Assembly: GCF_026241895.1 (NCBI RefSeq) | Contig: NZ_JAPJIV010000002.1 | Span: forward strand, 124,001-188,000 | Reading direction: 5' to 3' | From: Pseudomonas sp. RIT-562 | Lineage (GTDB): Bacteria > Pseudomonadota > Gammaproteobacteria > Pseudomonadales > Pseudomonadaceae | DNA length: 64,000 nucleotides | Shown here: in pieces, positions 16,846-24,215 of the stretch | How positions within the stretch are numbered: position 1 is the first letter of the stretch | Layout of the letters: each line of letters starts with the position of its first letter | Position numbers and translations under genes: made by a program | Notes under the pieces: model-generated | Database searches by the model: none | Seen by the model: only the letters and a program-made list of their open reading frames with translations | Told to the model about the DNA's origin: nothing

Positions 16846-16870
16846 CAAAAAACCCGCACTGGGCGGGTTG
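16846..16870 (-). terminator. Terminator-like hairpin upstream of capsid gene
   Basis: On the minus strand an AACCCGC/GCGGGTT stem with a CCAGT-type loop is followed by TTTTTTG. It lies between the decoration-protein stop and the capsid start, where high capsid expression is needed, so it may instead be an mRNA-end or stability element. Confidence 0.5.
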
Positions 16871-16889
16871 GGTCGTAAAGGATGTCGTC

Positions 16890-17234
16890 TTAGCGGACGA
16901 TCAAGAAGTGGGTCGCCAGCGCCTTTTCAGCTGCAGGATCGAGGCCGGTGAGATGGGCTTCGCTGACTTCGGCCAGGCGCACCACAGCACGACCACGACG
17001 GACCACATCCGACTCGCCGAGCGGACCATAAAGAATGGCGATCGCGTTTTCGCTACCGTCCTCGGCGGTTGGGTTGTAAGCAGCAAACTCGCCGCTCGCG
17101 CTGATCAAGCCGAGAATCTGGCCAGGCTCAAGCGCGGCGCCGGCAGCGACGTTGATGGCTTCGCGGGAAATATTGCCGGCCGCTTCGGACAGGAGGAATT
17201 CACCTGCGTGCATCGGCTCTCGTTGAATGGTCAT
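16890..17234 (-). CDS. Head decoration protein D-like
   Basis: A 114-residue capsid-stabilising protein of the lambda gpD family, added to the expanded head. Typical features are MTIQREPMHAGEFLLSEAAG at the N-terminus, GAALEPGQILGLISASGEF and the AIAILYGPL segment. It starts inside the stop of the protease gene and precedes the capsid gene. Confidence 0.9.
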   Translation of the reverse strand: MTIQREPMHAGEFLLSEAAGNISREAINVAAGAALEPGQILGLISASGEFAAYNPTAEDGSENAIAILYGPLGESDVVRRGRAVVRLAEVSEAHLTGLDPAAEKALATHFLIVR

Positions 17235-18385
17235 CGTCTTGCTCCTGTAGCGGATTGGGATTTACCTGTCCGGGCGGCCTGACGGGCGGACCAGATGGAC
17301 GGTTGATCAATTTGTTTGGCCTGCACTTTGGGAGCAGGGTCATCGTCCAGCGGCAAACTGTTGTCGATTTCGAAGCCCTTGCCGCTGGTGACGATCTTGT
17401 CGAACAGACGTGCTCGAACGGCCGCCACATCCAACCCAGCGGCGACATATTCGACGCTGAACTCAGGCAACCGCGCCGCCACGCAAAGATCGTTCACGGC
17501 TTTTGCACGGGTCAGCCCGGCTTGAACGATCGCTTCGCTTTCAAGCTGGGTAGAGCTGAGCAGCGGCTCAATCAAATTACTGATCCCCGCCTCGGTGCAC
17601 CTTTGGGTGATCATCAGTGCGAGCTTTGCCGAGTCGACCACGGGCGGCGTGAGGGGCGGATCGTTCGGCTCCAAATCCGGGTCAGGTTCATCAGGCTCGT
17701 CGAGCTGAGCGAGCAGGTCAGAAGGTGCGTGCTGGTATCGTTGTAATACGGCACCTTGTCCCAGGCACGCCTTAACGGAAACACCGTCGCCGACTTCATC
17801 AGCTAGGCCCAAGGCCACCGCTTCGCTGGCCGTCAGCCAGGTTTCAGCGGCAACCAGCCGGCGCAACTCGGCTTCGTCGATGTCCGATGCCTTCGCCTTG
17901 TAGGCAGCGATGATCGCCTCCATCGTTTGATCGAGGACGTCAGCCACTTTGCGAAAGTCCTCCGCATCCCCGGCTGCATAGGTCCAGGGGTTGTGAATCA
18001 TCAACATGGCGTTGGACGCAATGACCACCCGGTGCGCGCCGCACACCGCCACACTGGCTGCACTGGCCGCGAGCGCGTCGATCCGACCGGTGCACCGCGC
18101 ACCTAATCGCGACAGCGCGTTATGCATGGCCAGACCGTCAAACAGGTCACCGCCAATGCTGTTGAACGCCGCGATCACCGGCGAGATGCCGTCGTCCATC
18201 GCACGCAAGTCCTGTACGAACTGGTTGGCCGTGATGCCCCAGGCGCCGATCTCCCCGTAGACAAATACCTCGATGACACGCTCGGCAGCCTCGCCATTGG
18301 CCTGCAGCGCGTACCAGGTTTTGTCCTGCACCTGCACACGCTGACCGGCCTTGTTGTAAACGCGCGGGCGCGCTTTTTTGCTCAT
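17231..18385 (-). CDS. Capsid maturation protease, ClpP/S49 type, with scaffold-like C-terminus
   Basis: Cleaves portal and scaffold during head maturation, like lambda gpC. Residues about 35-205 carry the ClpP fold: FNSIGGDLFDGLAMHNAL, the catalytic serine in DALAASAAS near residue 108, and the histidine in MLMIHNPW at residue 131. The remaining 180 residues are acidic and helical (DEPDEPDPDLEPNDPPLTPP), consistent with an attached scaffold domain such as lambda Nu3. It starts within the stop of the portal gene. Confidence 0.92.
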   Translation of the reverse strand: MSKKARPRVYNKAGQRVQVQDKTWYALQANGEAAERVIEVFVYGEIGAWGITANQFVQDLRAMDDGISPVIAAFNSIGGDLFDGLAMHNALSRLGARCTGRIDALAASAASVAVCGAHRVVIASNAMLMIHNPWTYAAGDAEDFRKVADVLDQTMEAIIAAYKAKASDIDEAELRRLVAAETWLTASEAVALGLADEVGDGVSVKACLGQGAVLQRYQHAPSDLLAQLDEPDEPDPDLEPNDPPLTPPVVDSAKLALMITQRCTEAGISNLIEPLLSSTQLESEAIVQAGLTRAKAVNDLCVAARLPEFSVEYVAAGLDVAAVRARLFDKIVTSGKGFEIDNSLPLDDDPAPKVQAKQIDQPSIWSARQAARTGKSQSATGARR

Positions 18386-19863
18386 GGTTGCTCCTTTTCG
18401 TCGAGGGGGACGAATGCATCGAGAGTGGTGTAATTGAGGCCAAGGGCCGTGGCTCGGGCCAGATCAGCGGCGTTTTCTGCGTCGACCGTTTCGGCGTCGT
18501 ATCCCGTTCGCAAGACCATTTCGCTGCGCGAGGAAAAGCCTGCCTGCACTTCCATCCGTCGAGCTTGAACGTCCTGCACCGGCTGGATGTACGCCCAGCC
18601 TTGCGGTACCCAGCGGGTGCGAAGGTATTCGCGGCGACGCTGCGCGTAATCCTCCAACACCAGCACACCCGACAGCACCGCCATGTCCATCCAAGCTGCG
18701 CGCACGGGGCGGCAAAGCTGATGCACATAGACGGTGAATTGCAGCTGCTCGAGCCGGCGTCGAAATTCGTTCAGCACGACTCGTAGCGCCCGATCGTTAA
18801 CTTCGCGCATGTCTCCGGTAAGGATTTCGTAGGGCGTCCCGGTACCCGCTGCGGCGGCCATCAGTTGTTGCCGCATAAAGTCGGGATAGTTGTTGCCGGC
18901 ATCCGGCGGCTTGGAGAACTCGACCTCTTCACCAGGCCCCAGCTCCTGCATGGTGCCGGGCTCCAGTGCGACCATCGGCGTGAAGCCGTCACCGTCTAGA
19001 TTCAGCGGCTGTCCGGTGACCGGATCGCGCGGCACTGGTCCGGAATCAGGCGCTGGCCGACTAATGAAGCCGGCAAACAGGTTGGCGACCTCCTGGCGAA
19101 ACAACACGGCGTCATCGTAGTTGTCGAGACTGCGCAGGCGTTTCAAAACCGGCGACAGTCGCGGCACGCCGCGCAGTTGGCCCGGCTCGACCGGTTCAAA
19201 GATGTGCAACACCTGCGAAGCAGGTACGCGGACCAACTGGTTGTAAGCAGCGTTCAGCGATGAGGCATCGCGCGGGTGGGACAAGTACATCCAGTAGGCA
19301 ACGCGTTTCCCGCCTGGAGTGAACTCAATTCCGGCACGGATGATATTCCCGGATTTGGTCGTCTCGAACTTGTCATGCGGGACGAACTCCGGTGCCAACG
19401 CTTGAATCTGCAGAGGCACCGCCAGCCCTTCATTAAGGTTCCGAGGCCGCAATCGGACAAAGCACTCGCCTGAGGTTTCGACCGTGCGGGCGATCAGGGC
19501 CTGCTGGCCGTTGAAATCAGTGCGTTCATCCGCGTCCGATTCATCCACCCAATCGTCCCACAGCTCCTGCAGCAATTTGCGCAGGGCTTCATCGTCGGTT
19601 TTTGGCCTTGGCGTGATGCCGGTACCGATTAAGTTGCTGACACGCTTGTCGATCACGTTATAGGCATACGGGTCATTGCGAACCGCTGCCCTGGAACGAG
19701 AGCGCAGGTTGCGCAATGCCGGCGTGTTGATGCTGTTGATCCCGTTGTCAGGAGCATCCCAACCAGTCGAACGACGGCCCTCCCCGGCGCCTTCGTAACT
19801 GGCTTTGATGTTCGACGGCAACACGAATCCGTTACGGGTGAGCGTCGGAAAGTGGCGAGCCAT
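18382..19863 (-). CDS. Portal protein (lambda gpB family)
   Basis: Forms the dodecameric portal through which DNA is packaged. The 493-residue protein starts MARHFPTLTRNGFVLPSNIK and contains RAAVRNDPYAYNVIDKRVSN, PASQVLHIFEPVEPGQLRGV and GTPYEILTGDMREVNDRALR, all typical of lambda-type portals. It overlaps the gpW-like gene by one base and the protease by four. Confidence 0.94.
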   Translation of the reverse strand: MARHFPTLTRNGFVLPSNIKASYEGAGEGRRSTGWDAPDNGINSINTPALRNLRSRSRAAVRNDPYAYNVIDKRVSNLIGTGITPRPKTDDEALRKLLQELWDDWVDESDADERTDFNGQQALIARTVETSGECFVRLRPRNLNEGLAVPLQIQALAPEFVPHDKFETTKSGNIIRAGIEFTPGGKRVAYWMYLSHPRDASSLNAAYNQLVRVPASQVLHIFEPVEPGQLRGVPRLSPVLKRLRSLDNYDDAVLFRQEVANLFAGFISRPAPDSGPVPRDPVTGQPLNLDGDGFTPMVALEPGTMQELGPGEEVEFSKPPDAGNNYPDFMRQQLMAAAAGTGTPYEILTGDMREVNDRALRVVLNEFRRRLEQLQFTVYVHQLCRPVRAAWMDMAVLSGVLVLEDYAQRRREYLRTRWVPQGWAYIQPVQDVQARRMEVQAGFSSRSEMVLRTGYDAETVDAENAADLARATALGLNYTTLDAFVPLDEKEQP

Positions 19864-20069
19864 TAGATTCCCTTGCCTCCGTGATATAGCCGAACCACGC
19901 GAGACCGTGGCCCGGCAGCGCTGAGCAGCGAGGTACGGATTTCTTCGCGCGCTTTGAGCAGCTCGTCCACGGTGCGGTACTCGACGGTACGGTCGGTGTA
20001 ACGCACGACTTTTTCACCGCGCGCGATGGCCGTCTCAACTGCGTCGAGGTGCTTCTGGGTAAAGGACAT
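19863..20069 (-). CDS. Head-stabilising / head-tail joining protein gpW
   Basis: A 68-residue lambda gpW-type protein that plugs the filled head and prepares it for the tail. The helical sequence starting MSFTQKHLDAVETAIARGEK and the basic YTDRTVEYRTVDELLKARE segment match the family. It lies one base after the terminase and directly before the portal, as in lambda. Confidence 0.9.
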   Translation of the reverse strand: MSFTQKHLDAVETAIARGEKVVRYTDRTVEYRTVDELLKAREEIRTSLLSAAGPRSRVVRLYHGGKGI

Positions 20070-20070
20070 A

Positions 20071-22086
20071 TCAGCGTCTCTTCAGGTAACCGCTGGTGGA
20101 GCTGCGGCGTTGAGGTGGCGGTGCTGCGGGTCGCGATTGCACGGCCGGAGCAGTGGGTTGCGAAGCCGGTTGCGGTGCAGCAACCGGGGTTGCGGGTCCC
20201 ATGACGCGTTCGCCTTGAACAGGCTTGATACCCAAGGCTTCGTCGAACAAACCAGACTGCGCTAGGGACTGACGCACCCGCTCCCAGTCGTGTTCTTTGT
20301 AGCGATTGAGGCCCAGGTAATGCGCCATAGCCAGGCAATACACCATCAGGTCGAGCGCTTCGTTTCGCTCGGCCTTGCCCTTGACCCACTCGATACGTTT
20401 GTGGCCACGGATGTAGCGAGCCACTTTGCGTTCCGCGACGCACTGGTCGAAGAAATCGTCCGGCAGGTCATTGGCAAAATGCAGTGCACCCGGGCCTGAT
20501 TCGAACGGATAGCGGTTGTAGATCCAATCTTTGGCCGTGTCGGTACCGACAAACCACAACTCGGCACCGTTGCGTTCGGTCTGGCCCTTCCAGGTCACGT
20601 CGACCATCGACGGGCGTTGAGCAATCACCGGCTTACCGGGTTTACTCGCCCCCTTGATGGCGAACACATTCCGCCAGCGGCGAACGCGGCAGAACTGGTA
20701 CACCTCATCGGTGTGGTGGCCGCCGGAGTCGACGGCCGTAGCGAGAATGCCAAGACCGACACCGCACGGATGGCGATATTTAGCCTTGAGCAATTCGTCC
20801 AATGCGGCCCAGGTGCGTTCGTCTGCGGGATCACCCGAGACCACCTGGTAGTCCACAACCCAACGCTCCATACCGACGCCCCAGCCCATGGCCATGAACT
20901 CCAGACGGTTGGCCTGCACGTCGACGGCGCCAGTGATCATCATCACAGCAGCCGGCAGCGAACCGAGGGTGAAAGCTTCCAACCGCGCCCGCTGTCTCAG
21001 CACGTCGGCTTTGGTCTGCTCTTGAGCTGCGTCCCAAACCTTCGCCAGACGGGTGTTGTAGAACACCTGCATGGGTTCTAGATCGCCTTTGGCCTGGGCC
21101 TTTTTGGCCTTCTCGAATTGCTTGGCGAGAGACTTCCAGTCCATCCAACCGAGTGGCGAATACAGCGCGTTGAGGTGGAAGCCCACCGTCTCGCCGTCGC
21201 CCTCGGCGTGAGCGCGCCATTCCCCTTTGGTGAGCATTTCACCCTTGTGATACTCCTCGATCAGCACGTCACATTCAGGCCCAGCGCACTGGTAGTGCAC
21301 CACGCTGAAGTCCTTCGAGTAATGCAGCCGTTCCCACTCAAGGATCTGCATGTGTCCGCAGCTCGGGCACGGCACGTAGTAGTAACGCTGGTCACTGCCG
21401 TCGAACAGGTCGGAGATCCGAGACGCGCCCTTGATCGTGGGCGAGCTGGAGAAGTAGAACTTGGCGTTGCGGCCAAAGGTACTGCCTCGGGTTTCCGCCA
21501 GTTCGATGGGATCGCCCTCCTCGCCGATGTCGACTTCCCAGCGGTCGATCTCGTCGCCGTAGACGTAGCGCGCAGACAGTTCCGACAGGTTGGCGGCAGA
21601 GCCGGCGGTGGTGACATACAACGTGCCACCCTCGAACTCCTTGGTATCCATGGTGTTGCGCGAATCCCGCGAGCGGTTGGCCGCCACACGTTCGCGCAGT
21701 ACCGGGGTTGCCTTGATCGTTTTGCCGATACGCGACGACACCCGTTTGGCCAGACCGAGACTTGGCAGCAACGCCAAAATATTCGACGGCGCCATGTGCA
21801 TCAGGCCGCCGATCCAGTTCAACCCGATCTGAGTTTTCATCAGCTGCGACGCGACCATGGTGATCACACGCTTGCAGGGGTGAGCCGGCGAAAGACAACG
21901 CATCGGCTCGCGGGCATACGGTGTACGCGAGGTGCGGTACTGGCCCGGCTCGGCGGCGCCGGTGTCACGCGGTATCCGCATGTACTCGTCGGCCCACTGA
22001 TCAATCCAGACGTCCGGGTCGGGCCGTAGCCCACGGAAATACGCCTCTCGGTACACCTCTGCACCGTCAGGATATTCCGTAGGCAT
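20071..22086 (-). CDS. Terminase large subunit (lambda gpA family)
   Basis: The ATPase-nuclease that translocates and cuts DNA. The 671-residue protein has the gpA start (REAYFRGLRPDPDVWIDQWA), an ATP-binding segment near residue 78 (VASQLMKTQIGLNW), a Walker-B-like VYGDEIDRW near 180, and a zinc-ribbon-like CPSCGH with a later CAGPEC. The C-terminal nuclease part contains KDWIYNRYPF and an RYIRGHKRIEWVKG segment. It follows the small subunit by four bases. Confidence 0.94.
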   Translation of the reverse strand: MPTEYPDGAEVYREAYFRGLRPDPDVWIDQWADEYMRIPRDTGAAEPGQYRTSRTPYAREPMRCLSPAHPCKRVITMVASQLMKTQIGLNWIGGLMHMAPSNILALLPSLGLAKRVSSRIGKTIKATPVLRERVAANRSRDSRNTMDTKEFEGGTLYVTTAGSAANLSELSARYVYGDEIDRWEVDIGEEGDPIELAETRGSTFGRNAKFYFSSSPTIKGASRISDLFDGSDQRYYYVPCPSCGHMQILEWERLHYSKDFSVVHYQCAGPECDVLIEEYHKGEMLTKGEWRAHAEGDGETVGFHLNALYSPLGWMDWKSLAKQFEKAKKAQAKGDLEPMQVFYNTRLAKVWDAAQEQTKADVLRQRARLEAFTLGSLPAAVMMITGAVDVQANRLEFMAMGWGVGMERWVVDYQVVSGDPADERTWAALDELLKAKYRHPCGVGLGILATAVDSGGHHTDEVYQFCRVRRWRNVFAIKGASKPGKPVIAQRPSMVDVTWKGQTERNGAELWFVGTDTAKDWIYNRYPFESGPGALHFANDLPDDFFDQCVAERKVARYIRGHKRIEWVKGKAERNEALDLMVYCLAMAHYLGLNRYKEHDWERVRQSLAQSGLFDEALGIKPVQGERVMGPATPVAAPQPASQPTAPAVQSRPAAPPPQRRSSTSGYLKRR

Positions 22087-22090
22087 AGGC

Positions 22091-22696
22091 TTAACTCGTG
22101 GTCAGTGCTTGTTCAAGGTCCGCTGAAGACATGCGTTCAGCGTCTTCCAGTGAGCGACGAATTGCCGCCGTCAGGTGCTTTTCGATTTCCCACGGGTCGG
22201 TCATGGACGCCAGTTCGGGAGCGAGTTGCGGAGGCATGCCGAGCAGTTGGTCGCGCAGCATACGGCCGGCGTTGTAGGCGCCAGTTTTAACTGCTGACAG
22301 GGCGACCAGCGAGCCCTTCACCTTGTGCAGCTCGATCTCGGCGAGCTGAGCAAGGTTGTGTTCACGCAGCGCCCGGGCCTTCTGGAAGTCGGGCAGTTGT
22401 TGCCCCGCAGGCATGGACGCGAGTGGCGGTGCAGCCGTTGACGTCGGCTCGACCTGACTGGATAACTGGCTGTACACATCACGCTGAAGACGGTCTTGGT
22501 GATGCCGGTCAGAGACCGCGGTCTTACTGGGATCCGCTGTTTCTCGAATCAGCGCTTCGCTGGCCGTGACATCGACCTGTTTACCGTCGGCGGTCAGCAC
22601 CAGACGGTTGTTGTTTTTCAACCAGGTGATGTAGCTGGGTGCCCTGCCAATCCGAGCCGCGAAGGCGCTCTTTGACAGGTACATTGGTTCTGTCAT
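22091..22696 (-). CDS. Terminase small subunit-like DNA-packaging protein
   Basis: A 201-residue protein whose first 50 residues form a winged-helix or HTH-like unit (YLSKSAFAARIGRAPSYITW), as expected for recognition of the packaging site. A proline-alanine linker precedes a helical C-terminus (KARALREHNLAQLAEIELHK) that may contact the large subunit. It stands immediately upstream of the gpA-type terminase, the lambda Nu1 position. Confidence 0.8.
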   Translation of the reverse strand: MTEPMYLSKSAFAARIGRAPSYITWLKNNNRLVLTADGKQVDVTASEALIRETADPSKTAVSDRHHQDRLQRDVYSQLSSQVEPTSTAAPPLASMPAGQQLPDFQKARALREHNLAQLAEIELHKVKGSLVALSAVKTGAYNAGRMLRDQLLGMPPQLAPELASMTDPWEIEKHLTAAIRRSLEDAERMSSADLEQALTTS

Positions 22697-22862
22697 AAGC
22701 CCTCCTTTTCAACGGCTTTTCAATGGAACCTTTCGATTTCAATGGATTGAATTTCAGTAAGCTGGAGAACCTGCCGCTAACAACTTCCCGCGGGTTTCCG
22801 ACCCCGTACCCACCGGATAACCCCAGGGTCCCCGGCGGTTTTCGGTGCCCCCGGCCGGTGCA
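22697..22862. other. Intergenic region before small terminase; candidate cos/packaging site
   Basis: This 166-base gap separates the holin from the small terminase. On the minus strand three near-copies of CCRTTGAAA occur between 22700 and 22750, and the rest is GC-rich with several C and G tracts (around 22800-22860). Lambda-type phages place cos just upstream of the small terminase gene, so this is the best position for it. No cleavage site can be read out of the sequence alone. Confidence 0.35.
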
Positions 22863-23207
22863 TCACCCCTGTTCACCGCCGGAGGGTGGCACTTCACAGA
22901 CACCCAGCCGCTTGGCGGCCCAGCGCTCGTACAACCCGATGGCAACATCGGCGCCGGCCATCGCAGTCAAACAACCTAAGCTGCCAGCCGTCCAGATCGA
23001 CATGCCAGCAGCAATCATTAACATCATCGCGGAAACACCGCAGACAATGCAGGCACCGGACCGGAGTGCCAAACGCCGCAACAGTGCCCAGCCGCGCGCA
23101 CCATCTTTATCTGCTCGCCACATCTCACCCGATACGCCACCAACCAAGGCCAGTACGATCACTAACCAGATTGGCATCTCTGCCAGCGCTTGCTGCTCAT
23201 TTGTCAT
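22863..23207 (-). CDS. Holin, three membrane segments
   Basis: A 114-residue membrane protein, probably of the LydA-like holin class that opens the inner membrane for the endolysin. Three hydrophobic segments are visible: MPIWLVIVLALVGGVSG, CIVCGVSAMMLMIAAGMSIW and LGCLTAMAGADVAIGLYERW. The ATG at 23207 has GAGG six bases upstream; the longer start is less suitable. It lies at the front of the late gene series, before the terminase and far from the endolysin, an arrangement seen in several Pseudomonas prophages. Confidence 0.82.
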   Translation of the reverse strand: MTNEQQALAEMPIWLVIVLALVGGVSGEMWRADKDGARGWALLRRLALRSGACIVCGVSAMMLMIAAGMSIWTAGSLGCLTAMAGADVAIGLYERWAAKRLGVCEVPPSGGEQG

Positions 23208-23400
23208 GTTGTGCCTCGAGTAAATGAGCATGCCAAACACAAAAAAGAAAACCCCGCCGGGGTGGCAGGGTTTTCAGTGTCGTGGCTTTCGCCATGACGG
23301 AGTGCACAGCACGTGCTCGGGGGAAGCGCCAAGGCGCAAATTTCATATCGTGGTGACTTTTTACCCCCTGAGTACGGAACCGAAAAGGGGGCATTTTCGG
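23208..23400 (-). other. Late-gene leader region with hairpins and Ash/Icd-like coding motif
   Basis: No ordinary gene lies between the unknown gene and the holin. Read on the minus strand it holds a CCGAAAA/TTTTCGG inverted repeat with a C-rich loop at 23380-23400, a GCACGTGC palindrome and a terminator-like hairpin at 23248-23272. One frame across the region (23476 to 23204) encodes CCALRHGESHDTENPATPAG followed by FSF, the pattern I know from short Ash or Icd-like proteins of P4-type elements, where the DNA around ATPAGF also forms the hairpin. It may be a small protein, a regulatory RNA or both. Confidence 0.4.
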
Positions 23401-23883
23401 TTATCCAACTCGACGCAACTTTGACGCGACTTTGAATAGACTTTGAGGCAAAACACCCCGACCAGCGGTCAGCCACTTGCGGGCATCAGCACGCTCGGCT
23501 AGCACCTCCAGCAGCCTCTCGTGCAGGCGATGCACCTGGTCGTAATAAGTCTGCTTGGCCTTCGATTCCAACCCCAAAAGATGCAACTGCATCAACCAGG
23601 TCGGTGCCGGGTCATCGCCGTAACGCAGGCCAGCCAAACGCATCAACCGATCACCCTGCTCATCCTGCCGGCCAATCTCCGACAGCGCCGCCCCAACTTC
23701 CTGAGCGACTGCATCGGGACCTGCACCCGCGCCGAGAATGATTCGCGACCCAGGTGTACCGCGAGGCGCTGAACCACCCCACTCCATGATCGTCGCCATC
23801 GGGCTGCCCATGCCACCGGCCTCGCCGTTGTGGCGGCATTGCTCGCCCCAATGCTTCAACAGTACCTCCATTGCCTCGATCAT
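23401..23883 (-). CDS. Unknown phage protein, possible late regulator
   Basis: A 160-residue protein from ATG at 23883 (MIEAMEVLLKHWGEQCRHNG). The N-terminal half is glycine-rich (GEAGGMGSPMATIMEWGGSA, GSRIILGAGAGPDAVAQEVG); the C-terminal half is helical and basic (SKAKQTYYDQVHRLHERLLE, ending SLFKVASKLRRVG) and could bind nucleic acid. It is the last early gene before the late region, where antiterminators of the Q type are often found, so a late-gene control role is possible but not shown. Its start overlaps the stop of the repeat-built ORF by four bases. Confidence 0.5.
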   Translation of the reverse strand: MIEAMEVLLKHWGEQCRHNGEAGGMGSPMATIMEWGGSAPRGTPGSRIILGAGAGPDAVAQEVGAALSEIGRQDEQGDRLMRLAGLRYGDDPAPTWLMQLHLLGLESKAKQTYYDQVHRLHERLLEVLAERADARKWLTAGRGVLPQSLFKVASKLRRVG

Positions 23884-24215
23884 CGCCCTTCCCCCCGATA
23901 AACCGAACCCGACACAAAAAACCCACAACCCGACACAAACCCAACACAAAAAAATCCCTTTAAAATCAACATCTTTATTAACTTTGAGTTGAGTGTGTTG
24001 GGTTTGTTGGGTTTTTCTGCCCTCGCATAAGAAAAAATACCGCCCTCCGCTTTGAGTGCAAATAACGTCACGCATGCGCGCACACGACGCCAAACCCAAC
24101 ACACCCCACACACCAGCCGAGAACCCGCGTTACTCAAGGCCTGAACCTGTGTTGGGTAGCCAAAACCAACCCGACACACACTCAACACACCCGACACACT
24201 TTTAGGCGTATTCAT
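23880..24215 (-). CDS. Translationally coupled repeat-built ORF, 111 residues, unknown
   Basis: The ATG overlaps the primase stop (ATGA at 24215-24212) and its TGA overlaps the next start (ATGA at 23883-23880), the same coupling used elsewhere in this prophage. That argues the frame is translated. The product is strange: VSG, VCGV and VGFG peptides recur because the DNA is made of a repeated TGTGTYGGGT motif, and it includes LFALKAEGGIFSYARAEKPN. No family is recognised. The DNA may matter more than the protein, for example as a replication origin. Confidence 0.45.
   Translation of the reverse strand: MNTPKSVSGVLSVCRVGFGYPTQVQALSNAGSRLVCGVCWVWRRVRACVTLFALKAEGGIFSYARAEKPNKPNTLNSKLIKMLILKGFFCVGFVSGCGFFVSGSVYRGEGR
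23906..24199. repeat. Iteron-like array of ACCC(G/A)ACACA motifs beside AT-rich DNA
   Basis: The 13-mer AACCCGACACAAA occurs exactly at 23906 and 23927; close variants occur at 23938, 24093, 24168 and 24190, and in reverse orientation at 23993, 24003 (partial) and 24148. About nine copies fall in 300 bases. Between the clusters lies a strongly AT-rich stretch at 23950-23990. Iterons next to AT-rich DNA after a primase-helicase gene resemble a phage replication origin; this is inference. Confidence 0.6.
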
